Assembly: GCA_902570035.1 (NCBI GenBank)
Contig: CACFWO010000002.1
Location: 127,054-191,053, forward strand
From: an uncultured SAR86 cluster bacterium
Lineage (GTDB): Bacteria; Pseudomonadota; Gammaproteobacteria; Magnimaribacterales; AG-339-G14
Direction of reading: 5' to 3'
Length of the DNA stretch: 64,000 nucleotides
Below the pieces are notes generated by a model, which saw only the letters and a program-made list of their open reading frames with translations, was not told where the DNA came from and ran no database searches. The position numbers and the translations under genes are program-made. Position 1 is the first letter of the stretch; the number at the start of each line of letters is the position of its first letter. Shown here piece by piece: positions 18,451 to 26,372 of this stretch.

Positions 18451-19521
18451 TCAACCTTTGTGACGTCCTTGTAAATAATCATTAGATTGCATTTCAGTTA
18501 GCCTACTTAAGGTCCTTTGAAACTTATCTGCAAGCCTTGTACCGGTGTATATTTCATTAGGAAGGGGGTTAGACAGAAAAATTACCTTAACGTTTCGATC
18601 GTAACATTCATCAATAAAAGCTATAAATCTTCTTGCTGTATCTTCTTCTTCAATTACATCTAGATTGGAAATAAAAATTGTATGAAACTCTCTTGATAAC
18701 TCGATGTAATCTGATGAACTTCTTGGAGAGTTAAAGATCACATCAGCTGAAAAATGAATAATGTCATTTGCAGAATCTTCAAAAGCAATCTTTCTATCTA
18801 AAATATCTATGGCATCTGGCCCAGAATTAGTTCCTTTAGATAACTGAAGAAATAATTCATTGAAGCTATTTATCTTCTCAGAATCTATAGGAGAGAAATA
18901 AATACCGCTCTTTTCTAGCTCTCTTAATCTGTAATCTGTTACTGACTCTAAACATACAACTTCACAATGATTTTCAATTGCAGATATTGCTGAGAGAAAA
19001 GATTTTCGTTGCAGGCCTCCTATGTAAAGATCGCTAGGTTTGATGTTTGAAGTGAAAACCATTTTAACTTTCGAGGCCAATAGCTTTTCTAATGATCTAC
19101 CGAGCAACATGGCATCACCGATGTCTTCAACATAAAACTCATCGAAACATATAAGGTCATAATCTTTTTCTAATTCTGAGACTACGACACTCAAAGGATC
19201 AGTTTTTCCAGATAACTCAGCTAACCTTGCATGAATAGACTGCATGAATCTATGGAAATGTTGGCGAATCTTTTTCTCAGTCCTTGCCGAATCAAAAAAT
19301 AAATCCATAAGCATTGTTTTGCCTCTGCCAACGCCACCATATATGTAAACACCTTCTAAAGAATTAGAAGATTTTTTGAAAAGTCCTTTAATATCTTCAA
19401 GGATTCCATCCTTTGCTATTTTTTCAGAAAGACTTTCAAGTATTTCAACAATTTTGAGCTGATCAGGATCCTTTTGCAGGATTCCTGATTCAACTTGAGC
19501 TAAGTATTCTTTTTTCAGAAT
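18451..19521 (-). CDS. zapE: ZapE/AFG1-type cell division ATPase with a non-canonical start
   Basis: An AAA-type ATPase that destabilises FtsZ polymers at the septum in E. coli. The first ATG (19314) would begin at MLMDLFF, just after the Walker A lysine and threonine, and give a useless protein. In the same frame upstream I read EYLAQVESGIL-x-KDPDQ, then GVYIYGGVGRGKT (Walker A), ending at a TAA at 19531-19533. No ATG, GTG or TTG occurs in that stretch. The best start is ATT at 19521-19519 or CTG at 19518-19516, giving about 356 residues (E. coli has 375). Walker B is LICFDEFYVED. It follows the monooxygenase-fold gene directly, so translation may be coupled. Confidence 0.85.
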   Translation of the reverse strand: MLKKEYLAQVESGILQKDPDQLKIVEILESLSEKIAKDGILEDIKGLFKKSSNSLEGVYIYGGVGRGKTMLMDLFFDSARTEKKIRQHFHRFMQSIHARLAELSGKTDPLSVVVSELEKDYDLICFDEFYVEDIGDAMLLGRSLEKLLASKVKMVFTSNIKPSDLYIGGLQRKSFLSAISAIENHCEVVCLESVTDYRLRELEKSGIYFSPIDSEKINSFNELFLQLSKGTNSGPDAIDILDRKIAFEDSANDIIHFSADVIFNSPRSSSDYIELSREFHTIFISNLDVIEEEDTARRFIAFIDECYDRNVKVIFLSNPLPNEIYTGTRLADKFQRTLSRLTEMQSNDYLQGRHKG

Positions 19522-19805
19522 TAGACTTTCTTATGTACTGAAATCTCAGGAGCTCCAGCCATAAAAGGCGCTAACGCCATTCCAAGCGTTTTGAAATGTT
19601 CTGTTTGCGAATGACTTTGATGAGCCTCTTCAGTTTTATAGAGTTCCATCATCATAATGGTTTGAGGATCATCGGTCTCATGCATTTCATAGTAAAAACA
19701 ATCAGGCTCATTATCAGCTACTGCTTGAACTAACTTACCCATGGCTTCTATAAAATTATCTCTGTCCCCGTCTTTAATTTTTAATTTAGCTATTACTCCA
19801 ATCAT
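19521..19805 (-). CDS. Antibiotic biosynthesis monooxygenase (ABM) domain protein
   Basis: A 94-residue single-domain protein beginning MIGVIAKLKIKDGDRDNFIEAM, with the central segment YYEMHETDDPQTIMMMELYKTEEAHQSH and an ending of EISVHKK. This is the dimeric alpha/beta-barrel ABM/YgiN pattern. Members include quinol monooxygenases and heme-degrading enzymes; no substrate can be given. It lies directly upstream of zapE on the minus strand; its TAA stop at 19523-19521 overlaps the presumed ATT start of zapE. Confidence 0.8.
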   Translation of the reverse strand: MIGVIAKLKIKDGDRDNFIEAMGKLVQAVADNEPDCFYYEMHETDDPQTIMMMELYKTEEAHQSHSQTEHFKTLGMALAPFMAGAPEISVHKKV

Positions 19806-19875
19806 TATTTATCCTCATTGATTTAAATTGATTTAAGATATCAAAGTATAACCATTTAATACTCAAGGAGAAATC

Positions 19876-20490
19876 ATGATTAAAATTTGGGCTACTCAAG
19901 GTTCTAGAGCCATAAGACCAATATGGACTGCCGAAGAGATGGGATTAGATTATGAACTGACGATGATGCCATTTCCACCGAGAGTTTTTATGAAGGAATA
20001 TCTCGATGTAAACATGTTGGGCACAATTCCTTATCTTACTGATGGAGAGGTAAAAATGACTGAATCAGTAGCTATGGCGCAATACTTAGTTGAAAAATAT
20101 GGTCCAACAGATTTAAGAGTTTCATCAGATGAACCAGATTATCCATCTTATCTAAATTGGTTATTCCATTCAGATGCAACTTTAACCTTTCCTCAAACTG
20201 TTGTTCTTCGATATAAACTTCAAGAGCCTGGTGTAGCCGATGCTGCAGTTGATGGTTACAGTAGATGGTTTGTATCTAGATTGAAGTTACTTGAAACAAC
20301 TTTGGAAGATAGAGAATATCTTTGCTCTGATAGGTTTACTATCGCAGACATATGCGTGAGTTATGCTATTACGTTGGCAGATTCTTTAGGTATTGAACAA
20401 GCATTTAAACCTAATATTAAACGTTGGACAGATATGCTTTTTGAAAGAGCAGCCTACAAAAAATCTATGTCTTTCAAGCACGAGGAATAA
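19876..20490 (+). CDS. Glutathione S-transferase family protein
   Basis: A 204-residue protein with an N-terminal thioredoxin-like domain (starts IKIWATQGSRAIRPIWTAEE) in which the GT-IPYL-x-D motif near residue 51 and ESVAMAQYL near residue 65 mark the glutathione site. A C-terminal helical domain contains SDRFTIADICVSYA, the GST N-capping motif. The catalytic residue is probably Ser13, with Arg14 alongside; substrate is unknown. A Shine-Dalgarno AAGGAGAAATC lies before the ATG. It converges with the PepSY gene with a 9-bp gap. Confidence 0.88.
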   Translation: MIKIWATQGSRAIRPIWTAEEMGLDYELTMMPFPPRVFMKEYLDVNMLGTIPYLTDGEVKMTESVAMAQYLVEKYGPTDLRVSSDEPDYPSYLNWLFHSDATLTFPQTVVLRYKLQEPGVADAAVDGYSRWFVSRLKLLETTLEDREYLCSDRFTIADICVSYAITLADSLGIEQAFKPNIKRWTDMLFERAAYKKSMSFKHEE

Positions 20491-20499
20491 ATATTTAAA

Positions 20500-21039
20500 T
20501 CAAGCTTTAGACCTAGGTCTAAAAAATAATATTATTCCTGTGATTGAGCTGATCAAAGCAAGGATCGAGAAGATTTTTAATAAAAGATTATTAATATCAT
20601 CTCTATCGCGCCAGTCCATGATGTGAAGGCCCCACATTAAATCCCAAAGGCGCCATTCAAAAGTTCGAATGGCTACTATTTTTCCTAAACTTGGATCAAT
20701 GTACACGTTTACTTCCTTATCTGAAGAATCTAAAGAGGATAATTTATACAAGGGAAGGTTTCTCCCTCGAAACTCACTCCCTCTTTTTTCTTCTGTAATT
20801 TCCTCAACTGAAATTGGTTTTAGATAAGTTTTTTCTATCACTAATTCTTTTGCTTCCTCAAAAGAAATTCTGCTTATTTTCTGTGGTGTAATTTGCTCAA
20901 CTGATTTCAGATAATTTTCTCCTCTTATCTGATCAATTTTATTAAAAGAAAAGAATATTCCTGAGATAGTCCAAAGCAAGAGTTGGACTGAAACAACTAA
21001 ACCAATAAATTTATGAACTTTGCGGTTAGAAACATTCAA
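20500..21039 (-). CDS. PepSY domain membrane protein
   Basis: A 179-residue protein with an N-terminal membrane helix (about 13-32), a periplasmic PepSY-like region (about 55-130, with the YIDPSLGKIVAIRTFEWRLW core) and a C-terminal helix (about 152-170) ending FFRPRSKA. The N-terminal RKVHKFIGLVVSVQLLLWTISG stretch resembles PepSY_TM proteins. These often occur near iron or redox systems, but the role here is unknown. It overlaps the DUF1295 gene by 4 bp and is probably cotranscribed with it. A perfect palindrome covers its last codons. Confidence 0.75.
   Translation of the reverse strand: MNVSNRKVHKFIGLVVSVQLLLWTISGIFFSFNKIDQIRGENYLKSVEQITPQKISRISFEEAKELVIEKTYLKPISVEEITEEKRGSEFRGRNLPLYKLSSLDSSDKEVNVYIDPSLGKIVAIRTFEWRLWDLMWGLHIMDWRDRDDINNLLLKIFSILALISSITGIILFFRPRSKA
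20506..20523. repeat. 18-bp perfect palindrome at the end of the PepSY gene
   Basis: TTTAGACCTAGGTCTAAA is a perfect inverted repeat without a loop. It encodes the last FRPRSK residues of the PepSY protein and lies 16 bp after the GST stop. As RNA it could fold into a short stem, but neither strand has a clean U-run after it, so terminator function is uncertain. Confidence 0.5.
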
Positions 21040-21908
21040 ATTTTTTTCGGGGGCATAGGAATTAGAATAGATGTTTTATTTAAATAACGTTGATATTCCT
21101 CATTGCCTTTCCATTGCTTTCTTCCTCTTGCCTCAAGAAGACTAACTCCGCTTATTCTTGTAAGTTGAATAAAAACAAAGATGGGCGATATCAATGCGAA
21201 ATATAACCATCCTTGAAGAGATGGAAGGGCAACAATAGCAACACCAAACCACAGCAATATTTCGCCGAAATAATTCGGATGCCTGGACCAGGACCAAAGG
21301 CCAGTTGTAATGAATTTATCTTCATTTTCTTTTTTCGCTCTGAATTTTGTTTTTTGGTTATCTGCAATAACTTCTATCAGAAATCCAGTTAACCAAATTA
21401 AAAAACCAAGGATATGGATGACATTAAAACTTACTTCTTTTGGAGAACTAATAGCAGCTAAAGCAGCTCCTAGAGATAATAAAACCCATAGACCTTGGAT
21501 ATTCCAAGTCATAAAGAACCATGAAAATTTAGTTTTCATTATTGTAAATCTTTTATCTTCTCCATCTTTTCTTACTCTCCAAAATAAGAAAGATCCCAGA
21601 CGGATGGCCCAAACAGAAATCATTAGGGCTAATAAAATATTTATTAAAGACAAGTTTGGACTCAATGCCACAGATAAAATTGATATCGATATAAATGTGA
21701 GGCTTCCTGTTAAATCAAAAAAATGTTCAGTTTGATTTAAATAAGAAGGAATAAAGATCACATATTGAATTACAAAAATTATTAATGCACAAAATCCGAA
21801 TAATGGTATACCCGATATAGTAAGTGAATTTAAGCTGCATACCCAAGCAACTAAGAGGGCAACCGCAAGAGTCACTGCAGTGCCAATGTTTGATTGAGTT
21901 CTATTCAT
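21036..21908 (-). CDS. DUF1295 / steroid 5-alpha-reductase-like membrane protein
   Basis: A 290-residue polytopic membrane protein (about seven helices). The C-terminal half has GLWSWSRHPNYFGEILLWFG, the signature of the steroid 5-alpha-reductase/isoprenylcysteine methyltransferase superfamily (DUF1295), followed by a SGVSLLEARGRKQW loop. Reaction unknown; relatives reduce double bonds in lipids or methylate. The product ends with PMPPKKI, and its stop overlaps the start of the PepSY gene by 4 bp. Confidence 0.82.
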   Translation of the reverse strand: MNRTQSNIGTAVTLAVALLVAWVCSLNSLTISGIPLFGFCALIIFVIQYVIFIPSYLNQTEHFFDLTGSLTFISISILSVALSPNLSLINILLALMISVWAIRLGSFLFWRVRKDGEDKRFTIMKTKFSWFFMTWNIQGLWVLLSLGAALAAISSPKEVSFNVIHILGFLIWLTGFLIEVIADNQKTKFRAKKENEDKFITTGLWSWSRHPNYFGEILLWFGVAIVALPSLQGWLYFALISPIFVFIQLTRISGVSLLEARGRKQWKGNEEYQRYLNKTSILIPMPPKKI

Positions 21909-21981
21909 AATAAAATTCTACTATAAGACTTGATTTGGAGGCTTATTTAGATGATATTATTTTATAAAAGTGGAGAAAAGA

Positions 21982-22410
21982 ATGAAAAACTTAATAAACA
22001 AAATTTTATTTTCAGGCATGTTGTTACTTTTAAGCTCAACTGCCTTTAGTTATTCAATTTCTGGAGATTCTTTTAAGGCAAACCTAGAAATTGATAGCAT
22101 AAACTTCGGTCAAGAATACGCAGTAATTTCTGCTTCAGGAAGAGCCGGGGAATACGGAGCAGTTTATGCTGACTACAAATTAATGCCATCAAACGATCAA
22201 AGAAATTCTGGAACCATTTCTGGATTGGCAAGAGCCATTAACGATGATGGTGTATTAACGGGTGCAAATCTAACCGGTGTATATAAGCGAAATGGCGGAG
22301 TTATCAGTATTTATATGCTTGATGAATTAACCAATGGAGTGATTCATTATGTCGAAGGCACAATAAATGTTGTCACTAAAAAAATAGAAATCGAGGTTTA
22401 TCCTAAATAA
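21982..22410 (+). CDS. Small predicted secreted protein, unknown function
   Basis: A 142-residue protein. The ATG at 21982 is preferred over an in-frame GTG at 21970 because GGAG lies 6 bases upstream of the ATG and a signal peptide follows at once (hydrophobic core, ending TAFS at about residue 24). The mature part is about 118 residues, rich in beta-type segments (GQEYAVISASGRAGEYGAV and the repeated GT-x-SG and GVI patterns), with no cysteines. I do not recognise a family. It sits 12 bp upstream of the flavin oxidoreductase gene. Confidence 0.65.
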   Translation: MKNLINKILFSGMLLLLSSTAFSYSISGDSFKANLEIDSINFGQEYAVISASGRAGEYGAVYADYKLMPSNDQRNSGTISGLARAINDDGVLTGANLTGVYKRNGGVISIYMLDELTNGVIHYVEGTINVVTKKIEIEVYPK

Positions 22411-22422
22411 TTGGAGATAATT

Positions 22423-23562
22423 ATGATGAATTCAAAAATTTGTGAACTGTTAGATATAGAGTTTCCGTTAGTTGCTTTTACGCATTGTCGAGATGTAGTA
22501 GTTGCTGTCTCAAAAGCTGGTGGATGCGGAGTTTTGGGGGCAGTGGGTATGTCACCTGAGCAATTGGAAAAAGAATTAAAATGGATCGATGATCATATTG
22601 ACGGCAAACCTTATGGTGTTGACGTTCTTATTCCAAACAAAATGGTTGATCAAAGTGAAAAGTTCGATGCAGAAAAATTAAAGAGCATGATTCCACAAGA
22701 GTATGCTGACTATCGAGCTGATATCCTTGAAAATCATGATATCGAAGCCTCTGAACTAAGAACCATCGATACATCTGGGTCTAGTTTTGCTCAGAACACA
22801 AAAGCAGATGGTGCCAAAGCTCTATTAGATGTTGCTTTTAGTCATCCCATAAAACTTATAGCTAACGCCTTGGGTGTTCCACCTGACTGGATGTTAGAGA
22901 TGGGAAAAGAAAATGACGTAAAGGTTGCTGCTTTATTAGGTACTGCTCAACATGCAATTAATCAAGTTAAAGCAGGAGTGGATATTTTAGTTGTTTCAGG
23001 CACTGAAGCAGGCGGACATTGCGGAAGTGTTTCGACAATGGTGTTGATACCCGAAGTGCATAAAGCAATCCAACCTTATGGAGATGTTCCAATCTTAGCT
23101 GCCGGGGGCATCGTTACAGGTCAACAAATGGCTGCTGCTATGGCAATGGGAGCATCCGGAGTATGGTGCGGTTCGGTTTGGTTAACTACTGTCGAATCCG
23201 AAGTACCACCAGTTATAAAAGAAAAAATGGTTGCTGCAAATTCTAGTCAAACTGTGAGATCAAGAAGCAGAACAGGAAAACATTCTAGACAGTTGGTTTC
23301 TCCTTGGACGGAAGCATGGGAATCTGACAAGGCTCCTGATCCATTGCCTATGCCTTTGCAACCAATGGTTGCTGAACCGGCTCTTCAAAAAGTTAATAAA
23401 TTGGCAGAAGGTGGTCATGCAGGAGCTAGAGATCTCTCCACTTATTGGGTTGGTCAGGGAGTAGGATTGATGAACGCCAGCATTTCAGCAAGTGATGTTG
23501 TTCAGGAATTCAAGGAAGATTTTATTTCTGCATACGAAAGACTTACAGACTTTGTAAGTTAA
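22423..23562 (+). CDS. Nitronate monooxygenase-type flavin oxidoreductase
   Basis: A 379-residue FMN-dependent enzyme of the 2-nitropropane dioxygenase/YrpB family. The N-terminal segment SKICELLDIEFPLVAF and the AGGCGVLGAVG turn bind FMN. The GTEAGGHCGS motif near residue 195 contains the flavin-contacting His, and AAGGIVTGQQMAAAMAMGA follows. I start at ATG 22423, with GGAG 6 bases upstream, not at the in-frame TTG at 22411. Likely oxidises nitronates or similar small molecules; the substrate is not determined. Confidence 0.85.
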   Translation: MMNSKICELLDIEFPLVAFTHCRDVVVAVSKAGGCGVLGAVGMSPEQLEKELKWIDDHIDGKPYGVDVLIPNKMVDQSEKFDAEKLKSMIPQEYADYRADILENHDIEASELRTIDTSGSSFAQNTKADGAKALLDVAFSHPIKLIANALGVPPDWMLEMGKENDVKVAALLGTAQHAINQVKAGVDILVVSGTEAGGHCGSVSTMVLIPEVHKAIQPYGDVPILAAGGIVTGQQMAAAMAMGASGVWCGSVWLTTVESEVPPVIKEKMVAANSSQTVRSRSRTGKHSRQLVSPWTEAWESDKAPDPLPMPLQPMVAEPALQKVNKLAEGGHAGARDLSTYWVGQGVGLMNASISASDVVQEFKEDFISAYERLTDFVS

Positions 23563-23565
23563 AGG

Positions 23566-24360
23566 TTATAGATATTTGAGGAAGAATATTCCTTGAATAT
23601 CTACAACATTTCTACCCAAAGTTGGCTGACTGTCAAAAGCATGATCTTCATCAGCATAAATATGGATCTCTGCAGTTCGATTATGTTTTTGAAGCTCTTC
23701 ATAAAAATCTGTAGATTCACTTAAAGGAACGACTTTATCTTCCGAACCGTGTATTAATAAGCAGGGAGGAAAAGATTGTAGGTCCTGTTTTATAGGGCTA
23801 GCTTTTATATAATCCTCTGAAGTAGCTTCCTCTCCCATCATAAAAGCAAAAGCATTGAATTTTCCTTCTGGAACTTCCTCTCTTACGAGCGTCGGTGGAT
23901 ACACAGCACATATTGCTTTTATTTTGCTATCAAACCCTTGATTGCCACCTTGTCCTTCGAGGTTTGAATCATTCGAAGCACACATCAAAGCTAAATGACC
24001 TCCTGCTGAGTTACCAGTAACTCCAATCCTATCTGGATCGATGCCGAATTCTTTTGCATTAGCTTTTAGATATCGAATTGCACACTTTACATCTTCAATA
24101 TGAGATGGCCATTTAGCTTCTTGAGAGAGCCTGTATGATGCACATAAACATACAAAACCCATCCTAGATAACAAGATACCATAGCCTCTTAGTTGAGTTT
24201 TATCACCTTCCATCCATCCACCGCCATGAATAACTACAATGGCTGGTTTTTTAGGATCATTTTCTGGAGGCAGGAATAGGTCGCCTAAGAGATCCCTGCT
24301 ACCAGCTTTACCAATCAAAACATCATCCTTGATGGTGACAATTTTTTTTTCTTTTTCCAC
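23566..24360 (-). CDS. Alpha/beta hydrolase (esterase/lipase, HGGGW type)
   Basis: A 264-residue cytoplasmic esterase. The oxyanion motif HGGGW (near residue 45), the nucleophile elbow GNSAGGH (near 117, catalytic Ser) and a late DEDHAFD with catalytic His place it in the hormone-sensitive-lipase/BD-FAE group. No signal peptide is seen. It starts one base before the stop of the alcohol dehydrogenase gene and is probably cotranscribed with it. Substrate unknown. Confidence 0.87.
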   Translation of the reverse strand: MEKEKKIVTIKDDVLIGKAGSRDLLGDLFLPPENDPKKPAIVVIHGGGWMEGDKTQLRGYGILLSRMGFVCLCASYRLSQEAKWPSHIEDVKCAIRYLKANAKEFGIDPDRIGVTGNSAGGHLALMCASNDSNLEGQGGNQGFDSKIKAICAVYPPTLVREEVPEGKFNAFAFMMGEEATSEDYIKASPIKQDLQSFPPCLLIHGSEDKVVPLSESTDFYEELQKHNRTAEIHIYADEDHAFDSQPTLGRNVVDIQGIFFLKYL

Positions 24361-25413
24361 TTAGTTATGAGAAATAGATACTAATCCAGGAACCTTGCCA
24401 TTTTTTAAGTCATCAAGAATTCCGTTAATTTCTTTAACAGGCTTACTTTCAACTGGAACAGGATCAATTTTTCCATCTTTAACCAGCTCCATCAGTTCCT
24501 TCATTTCTTGATAGCTCCCAACATAAGTTCCAACTAAGCTTCTTGCACCTATAGTTAACATTGGAAGTTGAAGATTCATAGATCCTCCAAATAAACCCGT
24601 AACTACATAGATTCCGCCTCTTCTGAGAAGATTGTATCCAAAACTTACTGAAGCTTGAGCGCCAACATAATCAACTACGTATTTTGCTCCGCCGCCAGTT
24701 AATTCAAAAAGTTTTTCGAAAGCACCTTCATGAGTAGAGTTTATGACTTCTGAGGCGCCTGCTTTTTTTGCTAATTCAAGCTTTTCATCATCTATATCAA
24801 CAATAATTGGATTTATGTCATAAGCAGCTTTAGCAATTTTTAATGCTAACAAACCTAGTCCGCCAGCACTCACAATAATAAGCGAATTATCTCCTTTTTC
24901 TGGATTAGCCTTTTTTAGAGCACTGTATGCAGTCAATCCTCTGCATGCATAGGAGCCAGCTAAGTCATCCGGAGTATCTCCGGCATCAAAAAGGTACTTT
25001 TCGTCAGGCACTAAAACATACTCTCCATATCCTCCAGCGGTGTTTATTCCAAGATTTTTTGAAGTCATTGGCCCACAATAGTGTTCGTCACCCTTTTTGC
25101 ATAAATCACAGTCCCCACATCCTATCCACGGAAAGGCAACGTATTTCTTTCCTACTTCAACCGAATTTGCTTCATCTCCTTTTTCGACTATCTCTCCAAA
25201 GACTTCATGACCCATTGTGAGAGGCTCTATTAAAGGAATAGGTAATTTATCTTCACCACCAAGACTAAAAAAGCCATCGTGAATGTGGACATCCGAATGA
25301 CAAATTCCACACGAAACTGTTTTTAAAAGAACTTCTTTTCCAGTTGGGGTGGGTTTCTCTAATTCATTTTCAATTAGAGGTTTTCCATTTTCTACTACCT
25401 GATAAGTTTTCAT
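24361..25413 (-). CDS. Zinc-dependent alcohol dehydrogenase (MDR family)
   Basis: A 350-residue medium-chain dehydrogenase. The catalytic zinc site includes Cys in CGICHSDVH and GHEVFGEIVEKG; the structural zinc cysteines are in CGDCDLCKKGDEHYC; the Rossmann NAD(P) motif is AGGLGLLAL near residue 185. The 'GICHSD' form is typical of alcohol and aldehyde reductases of broad specificity. A clear Shine-Dalgarno (AGGAGAAA) precedes the ATG. The esterase gene follows directly. Confidence 0.9.
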   Translation of the reverse strand: MKTYQVVENGKPLIENELEKPTPTGKEVLLKTVSCGICHSDVHIHDGFFSLGGEDKLPIPLIEPLTMGHEVFGEIVEKGDEANSVEVGKKYVAFPWIGCGDCDLCKKGDEHYCGPMTSKNLGINTAGGYGEYVLVPDEKYLFDAGDTPDDLAGSYACRGLTAYSALKKANPEKGDNSLIIVSAGGLGLLALKIAKAAYDINPIIVDIDDEKLELAKKAGASEVINSTHEGAFEKLFELTGGGAKYVVDYVGAQASVSFGYNLLRRGGIYVVTGLFGGSMNLQLPMLTIGARSLVGTYVGSYQEMKELMELVKDGKIDPVPVESKPVKEINGILDDLKNGKVPGLVSISHN

Positions 25414-25490
25414 ATTTTTCTCCTAAAAAAATACTATCACAATAATTTTTATCGTAAAACGCATGTAGAATTGATCTCGAAAATTTTTTT

Positions 25491-26372
25491 ATGAATTCTT
25501 CTTTAATTAATTGGTTGTTGGTTTTATTTGTCAGCTTTAGTTGGGGAGCATCTTTTATGTTCACTCGACTGGCGGTAGAAGAAATTGCTCCTACTTACTT
25601 AGTTGTATTAAGACTTTTTCTTGCTAGCGTTCTTTTAGGACCAATATTTATTAGAATGAAAGATCTTGCTCTTATGAAAGAGCAAATTCCTGCAATTCTG
25701 CTCCTCGGTATCATAAATGCTGCCTTACCTTTTTTTCTTTATGCTTATTCAGCTCAGGAGCTAAGTGCAGGCATGCTGTCAATATTAAACGGAACTTCAC
25801 CTCTCTTCGCTCTGATTATTGCCATTATAGTTTTTAAACAAAATACCACCATTATGCAGATTTTAGGCTTAGGATTGGGTTTCACCGGATTATTAGTTTT
25901 TATTGGTGTTGATAAACTTTCATTTATTTTCTTTCCGGTCTTGCTTTGTTTAATTGGCGCGTTTTGTTATGCCTACTCCAATAATATTTTATTTAAACTT
26001 AATCATATAAGGTCCTCGGCTCTTGCCTCTGTGACTATGATCTCTGGCTTCTTTTTTTCGTTACCTTTAATTCTGGTAGAGCCTAAAGCATTTTCATGGG
26101 ATATCTCTCCCGAAATCATTTTTGCTATCTTTTTTTTAGGTCTTGTTTCTACAGGAATTTCATTTATTGCCTACGTCATTCTTTTACAAAGATCGTCTCC
26201 TGTTCAGGCGTCTTCTATAATATTCTTGGTTCCTGTTACGGGGATCTTCTGGGGTGCTATTTTCTTAGGAGAGGTGATTTCAGCTAAAGTCTTAGTAGGA
26301 GCATTCTTCATTCTGATAGGAATTGCTCTGACAAATCTTTTTAAACCTAAAGTTCTTTCTAGGGACGCCTAA
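25491..26372 (+). CDS. EamA/DMT family transporter
   Basis: A 293-residue membrane protein with ten predicted helices in two EamA repeats. The first repeat starts at SFSWGASFMFTRLAVEE and the second near LSFIFFPVLLCLIGAFCYAYSNN. The family exports amino acids, drugs or metabolites; the substrate is not assignable. No Shine-Dalgarno is evident before the ATG (only T-rich sequence). Its end overlaps the convergent symporter gene by 14 bp. Confidence 0.87.
   Translation: MNSSLINWLLVLFVSFSWGASFMFTRLAVEEIAPTYLVVLRLFLASVLLGPIFIRMKDLALMKEQIPAILLLGIINAALPFFLYAYSAQELSAGMLSILNGTSPLFALIIAIIVFKQNTTIMQILGLGLGFTGLLVFIGVDKLSFIFFPVLLCLIGAFCYAYSNNILFKLNHIRSSALASVTMISGFFFSLPLILVEPKAFSWDISPEIIFAIFFLGLVSTGISFIAYVILLQRSSPVQASSIIFLVPVTGIFWGAIFLGEVISAKVLVGAFFILIGIALTNLFKPKVLSRDA

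Noticed and set aside
19312-19314. First ATG of the zapE frame as the real start
   Set aside because: It would cut off the Walker A loop, while the upstream in-frame sequence clearly encodes the conserved ZapE N-terminus.
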